Origin: a virus
DNA: 23,038 nt
IMG/VR virus record: IMGVR_UViG_3300026097_000711
Location: 1 to 23,038 of that record
Direction: 5' to 3' (one strand)
Below are positions 14,404-21,947 of the stretch, piece after piece. The translations under genes and the position numbers were made by a program. The first letter of the stretch is position 1; each line of letters opens with the position of its first letter. The notes beneath the pieces were generated by a model that did not search any database, had not been told where the DNA came from, and saw nothing but the letters and a program-made list of their open reading frames with translations.

Positions 14404-15585
14404 ATGTACATTGAAGATGTTTATGAAGAATTTTACACTGTTGCGATGATTATGCGCATGCCTATTCAGCGTAACGATCAGAGTGCTATGAAAAATTTTT
14501 ACAATCTATGTTCAGCCAAAAGCCAGCTCACAGAAAAACAAGCTAATTTTATTTTACGATTATTAAACAAATATAAAGAAGCCAGTAAAGAACTAGATTA
14601 CGACTACGAAGAACATCTACAGGATCCTCAGTGGACGCAACCATTTAGAGTTATAGACGAATCTAAAAAGGTATTCATCGAGAAAGATTCAGACGGAGTT
14701 TTTTGGGTTTGTTTAAAGTTTCCATTTCAGTTAATAAAAACCTTTGAAGAAGAAGTTGGCAATGACACAAATCCTTTTGATGATTACACAGTCTGGGATA
14801 AGGACCGTAGACTAAAAATGATTCCATTATACAAATGCAATCTAGTTAAAATAGACGAGTTTGTAAAAAAGCATGGATTTGAAATTGAACCACAATTTAA
14901 TTATGTAGTTAGTACAGTAGAAGAAATTTGGCAGAACAGTGAATCGCTTGTTCCTCAAAGCATTATAGAAAGAGATAAAATAATTCTAAAGAACACAAAC
15001 AGCGGTGCTGAAGAGTATTTTGCTAAAAACAGCACAGGCGATATATCGAATGATCTAATGCTGGCAAAGAGTATGGGCTATTGTTTTAGTGGAGTAGTCA
15101 CAAGCAAAATATCGAAAATAGCCAGCCATGAACAAACAACATTTTGGGTCGATACTTTGAAGTCGTTTGTAGATGTAGCAGAACAAGTACCAGGTAAAGT
15201 TGCTATCTTAATGGATCGCACTGAAGATCACAAGTTGTGGATCAGTAATTTTGTAAAAGAACTGCGCACAATTACAGGCGATACGGATTGTGCAAAAGTT
15301 TGTTTTAGAGAATCAAATAAAACCAATCCAGAATTTAACACATGGCTTGCTGAAGAAAATCTCACAGGCGATTTACACGATGCCAAATATTTAATTTTTA
15401 AAAATAAATTACCTAAATGGTTGTTTAAAGATCCAAATGATATTAAAATAGTAGCAACTAACAATGTATTCCCAACGAACATTGCAGTGGTTCGACATTG
15501 GTTAGAATCGCATCCGTGTGTGATTTACATTAGCGAATACAAACCAGTTTTCGGTAAAAAGGATAATTCACTTGTCAACTTGTAA
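14404..15585 (+). CDS. unrecognised protein coupled to uvsW
   Basis: A 393-residue protein with no family I can name. The N-terminal 60 residues contain LTEKQANFILRLLNKYKEA (about 42-60), a helical segment that also occurs in some phage replication proteins. The middle is charged, and the C-terminal third (KVAILMDRTEDHKLW, then TDCAKVCFRE, then IVATNNVFPTNIAVVRHWLE) looks like alternating strands and helices. This resembles a helicase C-terminal domain without an evident ATP-binding motif. It overlaps the uvsW start by 14 bases, so the two are probably made together. It could be an UvsW partner or a diverged, inactive helicase; neither is shown. The start is the first ATG after the promoter, without Shine-Dalgarno. 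Confidence 0.8.
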   Translation: MYIEDVYEEFYTVAMIMRMPIQRNDQSAMKNFYNLCSAKSQLTEKQANFILRLLNKYKEASKELDYDYEEHLQDPQWTQPFRVIDESKKVFIEKDSDGVFWVCLKFPFQLIKTFEEEVGNDTNPFDDYTVWDKDRRLKMIPLYKCNLVKIDEFVKKHGFEIEPQFNYVVSTVEEIWQNSESLVPQSIIERDKIILKNTNSGAEEYFAKNSTGDISNDLMLAKSMGYCFSGVVTSKISKIASHEQTTFWVDTLKSFVDVAEQVPGKVAILMDRTEDHKLWISNFVKELRTITGDTDCAKVCFRESNKTNPEFNTWLAEENLTGDLHDAKYLIFKNKLPKWLFKDPNDIKIVATNNVFPTNIAVVRHWLESHPCVIYISEYKPVFGKKDNSLVNL

Positions 15586-17026
15586 GTTAATAATTCAAGA
15601 TGAAGTTAATATTAAAGTAGAGGGTCTTGCCGTAGAAACAAGACGAAAAATAGTTAACAAACTAAAATACGAACTGCCGTATGCTCGTCACATGCCTGCA
15701 TTTAAACTAGGACGCTGGGATGGTACAGTTGCATTCTTCGGTATTGGCGGTACTGGATATCTAGCACACCTAGATGTTGTTCTTCCTATTATAGAAAACG
15801 ATGGATACTACATTGAAGTTGAAGATCGTAGAGAACATGCAGAATTAAGTTTTGATTTGATTGATGAAAACTATTGGAAAGACCAAGGCATATGTTGGCC
15901 CGAAGGACACCCAGATGCAGGTAAACCTGTGATACTGCGTGACTACCAATACGATGTCATTAACAAGTTTTTAGAAAACCCTCAGAGTTTACAGGAAGTT
16001 GCCACAGGCGCAGGCAAGACTATCACCACAGCAACACTAAGTCGTGTGTGTGAGAAGTATGGACGCACAATGGTTATTGTACCTAACAAGAGCCTTGTAG
16101 TACAGACCGAAGAAGACTACAGAAACTGCGGGCTTGATGTCGGTGTGTATTTCGGTGATAGAAAAGAATTAAACAAGACGCACACAATATGTACTTGGCA
16201 AAGTCTCAATATTTTAGATAAAAAGAAATACGACGAAGATGCATTATCACTTGCAGAATTTACAGAAGGTGTAGTGGCTATTATTGTAGACGAAGTTCAC
16301 CAAGCCAAAGCAGATGTTCTTAAGAAACTGCTTACACAAAACTTCCGTAATGCTCCTATCCGTTGGGGACTAACAGGCACGGTGCCTAAAGAAGCATTTG
16401 AATTCCAAGGCATCCTTGCTAGTATCGGCCCTGTGATTAATCAAGTGTCGGCACATGACCTACAACAAAAAGATGTTCTCGCTAAACTAGATATTCAAAT
16501 CTTACAAACAAAAGATGTAGAAGAATTTCGCAACTTCCAAGAAGAATATGCTTGGTTAGTGGGTGATAAAAAGCGTGTGGCTTGGTTGGCAAATAAAGTC
16601 AAGGATATTTCTCAAACAGGGAATACACTGGTACTGGTTAATAGAGTTAGTACTGGTAATGACTTAATAGAAATATTAGATGATGCTGTATTTGTTAGTG
16701 GGTCAATGAAACTTGATGACAGGAAAGACGAGTATGACGAAATTAAAACCTCAGACAATAAAATCATCGTTGCAACATACGGTGTGGCAGCCGTTGGTAT
16801 TAACATTCCAAGGATATTTAATCTTGTTCTTATTGAGCCAGGCAAGTCGTTTGTTAGGGTAATTCAAAGCATTGGACGAGGAATTCGTAAGGCTCAAGAC
16901 AAAGATTTTGTACAGATTTGGGATATCACGAGCACATGCAAATATGCAAAAAGGCATTTAGCAGAGCGTAAAAAATATTATAAGGATGCAAAGTATCCAT
17001 TCACGGTCACAAAGGTTGATGTATGA
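15572..17026 (+). CDS. uvsW: UvsW-like superfamily 2 DNA/RNA helicase
   Basis: A helicase that in T4 unwinds branched DNA and R-loops and shifts replication from origin-dependent to recombination-dependent mode. The 484 residues compare with 503 in T4. The N-terminal domain contains RWDGTVAFF (48-56), like the T4 N-terminal fold. Then come the Q-motif region LRDYQ (122-126), Walker A ATGAGKTI (144-151), the DEVH box (240-243), LTGT (267-270), and motif VI QSIGRGIRK (432-440). The start is TTG with AAAAGGA about 8 bases upstream, overlapping the previous stop. No ATG lies near the N-terminus in frame, so TTG is likely real. GC is higher than in the island: 27 of 60 (45%) in row 15961-16020. 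Confidence 0.93.
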   Translation: MSTCKLIIQDEVNIKVEGLAVETRRKIVNKLKYELPYARHMPAFKLGRWDGTVAFFGIGGTGYLAHLDVVLPIIENDGYYIEVEDRREHAELSFDLIDENYWKDQGICWPEGHPDAGKPVILRDYQYDVINKFLENPQSLQEVATGAGKTITTATLSRVCEKYGRTMVIVPNKSLVVQTEEDYRNCGLDVGVYFGDRKELNKTHTICTWQSLNILDKKKYDEDALSLAEFTEGVVAIIVDEVHQAKADVLKKLLTQNFRNAPIRWGLTGTVPKEAFEFQGILASIGPVINQVSAHDLQQKDVLAKLDIQILQTKDVEEFRNFQEEYAWLVGDKKRVAWLANKVKDISQTGNTLVLVNRVSTGNDLIEILDDAVFVSGSMKLDDRKDEYDEIKTSDNKIIVATYGVAAVGINIPRIFNLVLIEPGKSFVRVIQSIGRGIRKAQDKDFVQIWDITSTCKYAKRHLAERKKYYKDAKYPFTVTKVDV

Positions 17027-17532
17027 CAAAAATTTTAACACACGAAAATAAGTCGTTTGATTTAAACGATCTACCAGAAGAACTAGAAGACGATGTGAGA
17101 TTTTCAGTTTTAGATAATTCTAATCCTAACGATCCAGATTTCTTTTTTATACCACTAGTATTCTTAGAATCGTTTAACAGTCCTGCTATCGAATTAAACA
17201 TCAGCGGAGCAAATGTAATGATGCCCTTGGATTGGTGTATGTTGGTAGGAGAACGAGAGTGCGGATTAGATCCAGAAGTGTTACCATTAACCAGTATTAA
17301 TGAGCGTGGGTTCGAAACATTAATCTTTAATCCGATTAATGGATTTCGATTTGAATACGCTCCAGTAGAGATTGTTAATATCTACCAAGATGTTAAATGG
17401 TATTTTCCTAAAATGAAAAACGGACAGCTATTGAGTATTCCGTTAACTGACGATGATCAACCATTCTGTGCATTTTTTGTTAAAGAGATTTCTAGACAAA
17501 GTGAAGTTTTACAATTAGCTAAATTAGCATGA
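17023..17532 (+). CDS. conserved phage protein after uvsW, function unknown
   Basis: A 169-residue acidic protein that starts in an ATGA overlap with uvsW. Its pattern is FFFIPLVFLESFN, then MMPLDWCMLVGER, then VLPLTSINERGF, then IVNIYQDVKWYFPK. It looks like a compact beta-rich fold. I recall similar proteins near uvsW in T4-like cyanophages but no assigned function. The overlap with uvsW and the next glycosyltransferase (ATGA) suggests one operon from 14404 on. The conserved tryptophans (W72, W126) and Tyr suggest a structural core, not a disordered tail. Confidence 0.82.
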   Translation: MTKILTHENKSFDLNDLPEELEDDVRFSVLDNSNPNDPDFFFIPLVFLESFNSPAIELNISGANVMMPLDWCMLVGERECGLDPEVLPLTSINERGFETLIFNPINGFRFEYAPVEIVNIYQDVKWYFPKMKNGQLLSIPLTDDDQPFCAFFVKEISRQSEVLQLAKLA

Positions 17533-18260
17533 CCTCTGTTATCACAACCTTTAGTAAAGATGGCTATGATCTTTACGGTAGTAAAATGATAGATACTTGG
17601 ATTACACATTGGCCGAGTAACTATACTTTAACTGTATACACTGAGGGTTATGATATTTCTCAACAACACGAACGAGTTAACACTATAGATATTAATCATG
17701 CATGTCCAGATTTGCAAATTTTTAAAGATGCCAGTCAACAACTATTAAGAGAAAAAGATAAAAAACACAATAACAGAATTAAAAAAACTGTAAAGTGGTG
17801 TCATAAAGTGTATGCTATGGCACATGCTATTAAAAACAATTCACAGCATTTGATTTTTTTAGACGGTGACACCAGAACATTAAAACCTGTTGTTTCTAAC
17901 CTAGCAGAACAGTTAGTACAAAACTATTTGTTTGCTGTACACTTTGAAAAACTCAAAGATGGTTTACATTTTGAAACAGGACTAGTAGTGTTTAATCTTA
18001 ATCACGACAAAATAGAGTGGCTAGCTGATACTTTAGTTTCTGTATACAATAGTTTAGCTATATACAATATGAACAAAACTTGGGATGGGTTTTTATTTGC
18101 CGATCTTTACAAACAATACAATCTACCAGTAAAAGATTTATCGGCAGGAACACCAGGTGTGTTTAGTCATCCTTTGGTAAAAAAATATATTGTACACGAT
18201 GTTGGACCGAAGAAATATCACGGTACAGACTACGATAGGTATACAGGTAGAAAAAAGTGA
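17529..18260 (+). CDS. GT-A glycosyltransferase, paralogue of the 12277-13086 gene
   Basis: A 243-residue protein. TTFSKDGYDLYGSKMIDTW plus WP (6-29) matches the minus-strand gene at 12277-13086 almost position by position. TVKWCHKVYAMAHAI (87-101) and LIFLDGDTRT (108-117, D112/D114) follow in the same order, then HFETGLVVFNLN. It sits outside the main island, after UvsW, so the same family flanks both sides of the uvsW block. ATGA overlap at both ends (next gene starts GTG at 18257). Substrate unknown. Confidence 0.78.
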   Translation: MTSVITTFSKDGYDLYGSKMIDTWITHWPSNYTLTVYTEGYDISQQHERVNTIDINHACPDLQIFKDASQQLLREKDKKHNNRIKKTVKWCHKVYAMAHAIKNNSQHLIFLDGDTRTLKPVVSNLAEQLVQNYLFAVHFEKLKDGLHFETGLVVFNLNHDKIEWLADTLVSVYNSLAIYNMNKTWDGFLFADLYKQYNLPVKDLSAGTPGVFSHPLVKKYIVHDVGPKKYHGTDYDRYTGRKK

Positions 18261-18805
18261 TATCAAATAAACTTAAACAAATTTACACGGAAATACATAA
18301 TAAAACACCATTTGGCAAGAGAGGAAAAATACCTAGTCATCTAAAAGAATTTATTAAAGAAAAGAATCCAAGCAGTATATTAGACTTTGGATGTGGAAAA
18401 GGCAATCTAGTTGATACTCTAAAAGAAAAATATCCGGATAAACAGATTCACGGATATGACCCTGCTAATCCAGAATTTGACAATGGAGTACCTTGTGTTG
18501 ATATGGTGATTAGCACCGATGTATTAGAGCATGTAGAGCCAGAGCATATTGCAGATACAATAGAAATGCTATCATTGAAAGCCAAGTTTCACTATCATCT
18601 TATCAGTTGTGCTCCTGCTAAACTAATATTACCAGATGGTAGAAACGCACACTTAATACAAGAAGGTCCCGATTGGTGGAGGCCTCAATTTGAAAAGCTT
18701 GGCTTCGAAATACTTTTCGAAGAATACACAGAGTTTACAAAGTTTTCTAAACAGTTAAGGAAAGAATTACTTGTTAAAAACTATTATGTGATGATGGAAG
18801 TATGA
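18257..18805 (+). CDS. class I SAM-dependent methyltransferase
   Basis: A 182-residue protein (Methyltransf_23-like). ILDFGCGKGN (41-50) is a classic motif I, HGYDPA (65-70) the acidic end of the second strand, and DMVISTDVLEHVEPEH (82-97) the post-motif with D82 and the EHVEPEH stretch. GRNAHLIQEGPDWW in the C-terminal half is typical of phage and bacterial members that act on small or sugar substrates. It starts at GTG in a GTGA overlap with the glycosyltransferase stop, with a weak AGG upstream. Together with the previous gene it suggests glycosylation followed by methylation. MetK lies two genes downstream. Confidence 0.82.
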   Translation: MISNKLKQIYTEIHNKTPFGKRGKIPSHLKEFIKEKNPSSILDFGCGKGNLVDTLKEKYPDKQIHGYDPANPEFDNGVPCVDMVISTDVLEHVEPEHIADTIEMLSLKAKFHYHLISCAPAKLILPDGRNAHLIQEGPDWWRPQFEKLGFEILFEEYTEFTKFSKQLRKELLVKNYYVMMEV

Positions 18806-19062
18806 CAAAACTTATTCCCGGAGAACCACTGATATACGAACGAAACGACGGTGTTGTGTATGCTCGCTATCGTGATCCGCCACACAATGCTATTCCACGA
18901 TGGATTGTAGGTGGTAATCCAGATAGCGTTGCTAGAGCAAATGGTGAAATAAGTTCTAGCGAAATGAAAGAAATATTTAAATTAGCAAAAACTAACACAA
19001 CATTAAAGACATTAATTGACAAACTTTATACAACATATCTACTAACAAAGGGAGAACAATAA
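18802..19062 (+). CDS. small conserved phage protein, function unknown
   Basis: An 86-residue protein starting in an ATGA overlap. The opening GEPLIYERNDGVVYARYRDPPHNAIPRW (7-34) is, as far as I recall, well conserved in small cyanophage proteins, but I know no function. The second half is helical and charged. The stop TAA is one base before the metK TTG, and its last codons form the metK ribosome site AAAGGGAG (19047-19054). metK is therefore probably translationally coupled to this gene. Confidence 0.82.
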   Translation: MTKLIPGEPLIYERNDGVVYARYRDPPHNAIPRWIVGGNPDSVARANGEISSSEMKEIFKLAKTNTTLKTLIDKLYTTYLLTKGEQ

Positions 19063-19063
19063 A

Positions 19064-20158
19064 TTGAAAAACTATATCTTTACCAGCGAATCGGTAAGTC
19101 GAGGACATCCAGATAAAGTAGCAGATCAGATTTCAGATGCAATTTTAGATGCGGCATTACAAGCAGGAGACGATACTACTAGAGTAGCCTGTGAAACTCT
19201 TGTAACTACAAATTATGTTTGCCTAGCAGGCGAAGTGAAAAACTTCAACCTCACTACTGACGAAGTAGAAAACATTGTACGCAATACTGTAAAAAATATT
19301 GGGTACGAACAGGATGGATTTCATTGGAATAAATTAACAGTACACAATCATTTACACAAACAAAGTGGCGACATTGGGTTAGGCACAGATAACTTTGGAG
19401 CAGGTGACCAAGGATTAATGTTTGGATATGCGTGTAATCAAACTTCAAGTTACATGCCAGCACCTATCCATTACAGTCACGAAATACTTAAAAATTTAGA
19501 TAACAAGCGTTTATCTAATTTAGATACACTAGGTCCGGATGCCAAGTCACAGGTATCTATTGAATATGTAGACGGAAAGCCTAGTGTGGCTACAGCCGTG
19601 GTTGTAAGCACACAGCATGCCGAAGGTAAAAAATTAGAAGCACTCGGTTTAGCTAATCTTGCAATTATAGAAGAACTTGGAGGATTATATCAGGAAGGTG
19701 TTACAAAATTATATCTTAACCCAACAGGCAATTTTGTAGTAGGTGGCCCGGATGGCGATGCAGGTGTTACCGGTCGTAAGATTATTGTAGATACATATGG
19801 CGGCTATGCCCCACATGGCGGCGGCGCATTCAGCGGAAAAGATCCTACTAAAGTAGATCGAAGTGCGGCATATATGTCTCGTTGGTTAGCTAAAAATGCT
19901 GTAGCAAAGGGTTGGGCAGATTGGTGTACAGTGCAATTGTCATATGCTATCGGTGTAAAAGAACCCATGGCAGTCTATGTCGATTGTAACGATGAAGCAG
20001 ACAAGCAAGCAATTGTAAATTGGATTGACACTATTGATTTAACACCATATGGCATTATAAAAAGATTTGACATGTTTAACTTTACCAAGTATAGTAATGA
20101 GTGTGTATACGGACACTTTGGCGATAAAGATGTTCCTTGGGAAAAACTAGATGGCTGA
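19064..20158 (+). CDS. metK: S-adenosylmethionine synthetase (MetK)
   Basis: Makes S-adenosylmethionine from methionine and ATP. All hallmark motifs are present: ESVSRGHPDKVADQISDAI (9-27, with the catalytic-site His at 14), GAGDQGLMFGYA (112-123), GGPDGDAGVTGRKI (227-240) and GGGAFSGKDP (252-261). The C-terminus HFGDKDVPWEK matches the normal family ending but stops early. The length is 364 against about 384 in E. coli; the deficit is a shorter loop before GAGDQG and a trimmed C-terminus. The residue before PDAKSQV is Gly, not Arg as in E. coli. The start is TTG with AAAGGGAG 9 bases upstream. The gene overlaps the next by 8 bases. No inactivating change is visible. In the window it sits near three or four methyltransferases. 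Confidence 0.92.
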   Translation: MKNYIFTSESVSRGHPDKVADQISDAILDAALQAGDDTTRVACETLVTTNYVCLAGEVKNFNLTTDEVENIVRNTVKNIGYEQDGFHWNKLTVHNHLHKQSGDIGLGTDNFGAGDQGLMFGYACNQTSSYMPAPIHYSHEILKNLDNKRLSNLDTLGPDAKSQVSIEYVDGKPSVATAVVVSTQHAEGKKLEALGLANLAIIEELGGLYQEGVTKLYLNPTGNFVVGGPDGDAGVTGRKIIVDTYGGYAPHGGGAFSGKDPTKVDRSAAYMSRWLAKNAVAKGWADWCTVQLSYAIGVKEPMAVYVDCNDEADKQAIVNWIDTIDLTPYGIIKRFDMFNFTKYSNECVYGHFGDKDVPWEKLDG

Positions 20159-20615
20159 TAAACTTCAACTTAAAGAAATACTTGCGGCTGTGGATATGGA
20201 TGCAAAATATCTATGGGATGAACTTACACCTGATCAGCGCAAGAGTATTGTGTTTTTCACACTCAACCGATATATCAGTAATGTAAGCGGGAGTAGAGAA
20301 ATGCAAGAGCACTTCGCATTGCTTGCTAACGAACGATTTAATAAAAACTTGTTTTTGTTTTTAAGCAAGCATCCGAAGTTGTGTTGGCAGTTAGCATGCA
20401 GTTGTGCTCACGAAAGCAAGGATATTAAGTTTCATCCTTGGTTAAAACTCAAGAAAGAAAAAGATAAAAAAGCAGACTTCCTTGCAGAACTGTATCCAAA
20501 TATGAAAAGGAGCGACATTGAAACCTTGTCAGCAATTAGTACAGACAAAGAAATCAAAGAATATTGCAAAGGACTCGGTTGGGATAAAAAAGCGATCGAT
20601 GGAATTAAACTTTAA
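20151..20615 (+). CDS. conserved phage protein, function unknown
   Basis: A 154-residue, Lys-rich and mainly helical protein. Recognisable blocks are LTPDQRKSIVFFTLNRYISN (25-44), REMQEHF (49-55), FLAELYPNM (109-117) and DIETLSAISTDKEIKEY (122-138). I recall similar proteins in T4-like cyanophages but cannot tie it to a named T4 gene, although gp59- or gp62-type replication accessory roles have been considered for genes of this size. It overlaps metK by 8 bases and the next gene by 17 bases, so the three are co-translated. Function left open. Confidence 0.82.
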   Translation: MADKLQLKEILAAVDMDAKYLWDELTPDQRKSIVFFTLNRYISNVSGSREMQEHFALLANERFNKNLFLFLSKHPKLCWQLACSCAHESKDIKFHPWLKLKKEKDKKADFLAELYPNMKRSDIETLSAISTDKEIKEYCKGLGWDKKAIDGIKL

Positions 20616-21282
20616 ATGTGAGTATTGCGGAAAATATTTCGCAAAAGAAAAAACACTGATTGTACACATATGCGAGAAGAAGCGTAGGCATCTTGCTAAG
20701 AATGAAAAGCATGTACAAACAGGACTGCTTACATATCAAAAGTTTTATGAGATAGCACAAAACGGAAAAAGCAAAAAGTCTTTTGAAGACTTTGCTAACA
20801 GTCCTTACTATACTGCCTTTGTTAAGTTTGGAAGTTTCGTTGTTAACACTGCACCTATCTATCCTGAACGATTTGTAGATTGGGTAGTACGAAGCGGTGT
20901 TAAATTAGATCACTGGTGCCGAGATGAGCTGTATGATCAATACTTAATCGAACTTATTAAGAAAGAACCTGCAGACGGTGCTATACAACGAACGATAAGT
21001 ACTATGATGGATTGGGCAGAGAATAACGATGCCGCTTGGGAACACTACTTTCAATATGTTAATCTTAACAGAGCTACACACGATATTCGAGAAGGTAGAA
21101 TAAGTCCTTGGATACTACTTAATACCAAGTCAGGCAAAGACATGCTACAACGAATGAATGACGAACAATTAGAAATTATAGGGCGTGTAATTGATCCTCA
21201 GTATTGGATCAAGCGATTTAAAACTAATCCAGCAGATCACGAGTTGGTTAAGGATGTTGTAAAAGAGGCTAAAATTTTATGA
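20599..21282 (+). CDS. C2HC zinc-finger phage protein, function unknown
   Basis: A 227-residue protein from the ATG at 20599; a longer TTG-start version is possible but would overlap more of the previous gene. The N-terminus holds a Cys/His finger (CEYCGKYFAKEKTLIVHIC: C7, C10, H23, C25), followed by the basic stretch EKKRRHLAKNEKHVQ. The rest (about 50-227) is helical with conserved-looking blocks such as FANSPYYTAFVKFGSF and VIDPQYWIKRFKTNP. A finger plus basic patch suggests nucleic-acid binding. I recall relatives in T4-like cyanophages without function. It is part of the operon that begins at metK or before. Confidence 0.82.
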   Translation: MELNFKCEYCGKYFAKEKTLIVHICEKKRRHLAKNEKHVQTGLLTYQKFYEIAQNGKSKKSFEDFANSPYYTAFVKFGSFVVNTAPIYPERFVDWVVRSGVKLDHWCRDELYDQYLIELIKKEPADGAIQRTISTMMDWAENNDAAWEHYFQYVNLNRATHDIREGRISPWILLNTKSGKDMLQRMNDEQLEIIGRVIDPQYWIKRFKTNPADHELVKDVVKEAKIL

Positions 21283-21518
21283 GTGACGATAAACTAGATT
21301 GGGACGATGATAACAACGAAGGCCTCGCCGCAAACGAATCTTGGATTAGCAGAGCTGATTTAGAAATCTATGCTATGCCTATCACGGAAGATGATGGTAC
21401 AGAAGCCGTGTATGTTCGATTTACAGGTTTTGATGACAGTGAAGAAGCAACTGAATATGCAGACTTTTTAGATGAAACACTACCTTTACTACTATTTGAA
21501 AGCACCACAATACAATAA
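21279..21518 (+). CDS. small acidic protein, function unknown
   Basis: A 79-residue, very acidic protein (KLDWDDDNNEG at 5-15, and many later Asp/Glu). It starts in an ATGA overlap with the finger protein. The middle, ADLEIYAMPITEDDG and AVYVRFTGFDD, predicts a small beta sheet, and the end, ATEYADFLDETLPLLLF, a helix with hydrophobic side. No family recognised. A proper gap with a Shine-Dalgarno follows before the next gene. Confidence 0.75.
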   Translation: MSDDKLDWDDDNNEGLAANESWISRADLEIYAMPITEDDGTEAVYVRFTGFDDSEEATEYADFLDETLPLLLFESTTIQ

Positions 21519-21533
21519 TAAGGAGTTACTATC

Positions 21534-21947
21534 ATGTTATATAGATTTCATTTAGCCATAGAAGGGGGAGATTTAAAAAAAACAATACCCTTTTATATAG
21601 ACATATTGGGCTGTAAAACAGATATGTGTGAAGAAGGACACTGGCAAGATATAGATTTTTGGGGACATGAACTAACACTTCATACATCAGTACCTAGAAC
21701 TGCTCTATCTAACGATCGTCATGATGTTGATATGGGTGCTGTTATAGTTCCTCACTTTGGTGTACATTTACCATATGATATTTACACAACTGTAAAAGAA
21801 AATGTAAAATCTACAGTCGGTTTTGTTGATCATCCATATATAAGATTTGCTGGAACAGACTACCAACAAGAAACTTTTTTTGTACACGATCCTAACTTTA
21901 ATATTTTAGAAATAAAGAGTATGACAAACTTGGATAATAATGCCTGA
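21534..21947 (+). CDS. VOC-fold (glyoxalase/dioxygenase-like) protein
   Basis: A 137-residue protein with the vicinal-oxygen-chelate layout. The opening YRFHLAIEGGDLKKTIPFYIDILG (3-26) is the standard first module, with H6 as a likely metal ligand. H50 (ELTLH), H78 (FGVHLP) and E126 (FFVHDPNFNILEIK) are the likely other ligands. VOC proteins include glyoxalases, ring-cleaving dioxygenases and fosfomycin or bleomycin resistance proteins; the exact reaction cannot be read from sequence. A strong AAGGAG (21520-21525) lies 8 bases before the ATG, one of the better ribosome sites in the window. It overlaps the DnaE-like gene by 8 bases. Confidence 0.78.
   Translation: MLYRFHLAIEGGDLKKTIPFYIDILGCKTDMCEEGHWQDIDFWGHELTLHTSVPRTALSNDRHDVDMGAVIVPHFGVHLPYDIYTTVKENVKSTVGFVDHPYIRFAGTDYQQETFFVHDPNFNILEIKSMTNLDNNA

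Noticed and set aside
15572-17026. Reading the helicase as a restriction-type DEAD helicase
   Set aside because: Length, the N-terminal RWDG region, motif set and context with gp32, uvsX and uvsY fit UvsW; no nuclease domain is present.
20151-20615. Naming the 154-residue protein gp59 or gp62
   Set aside because: Size is in range but I cannot align it with either T4 protein from memory, so no symbol is given.
21534-21947. Calling the VOC protein a fosfomycin or bleomycin resistance gene
   Set aside because: Only the general fold is supported; no substrate-specific residues can be claimed.
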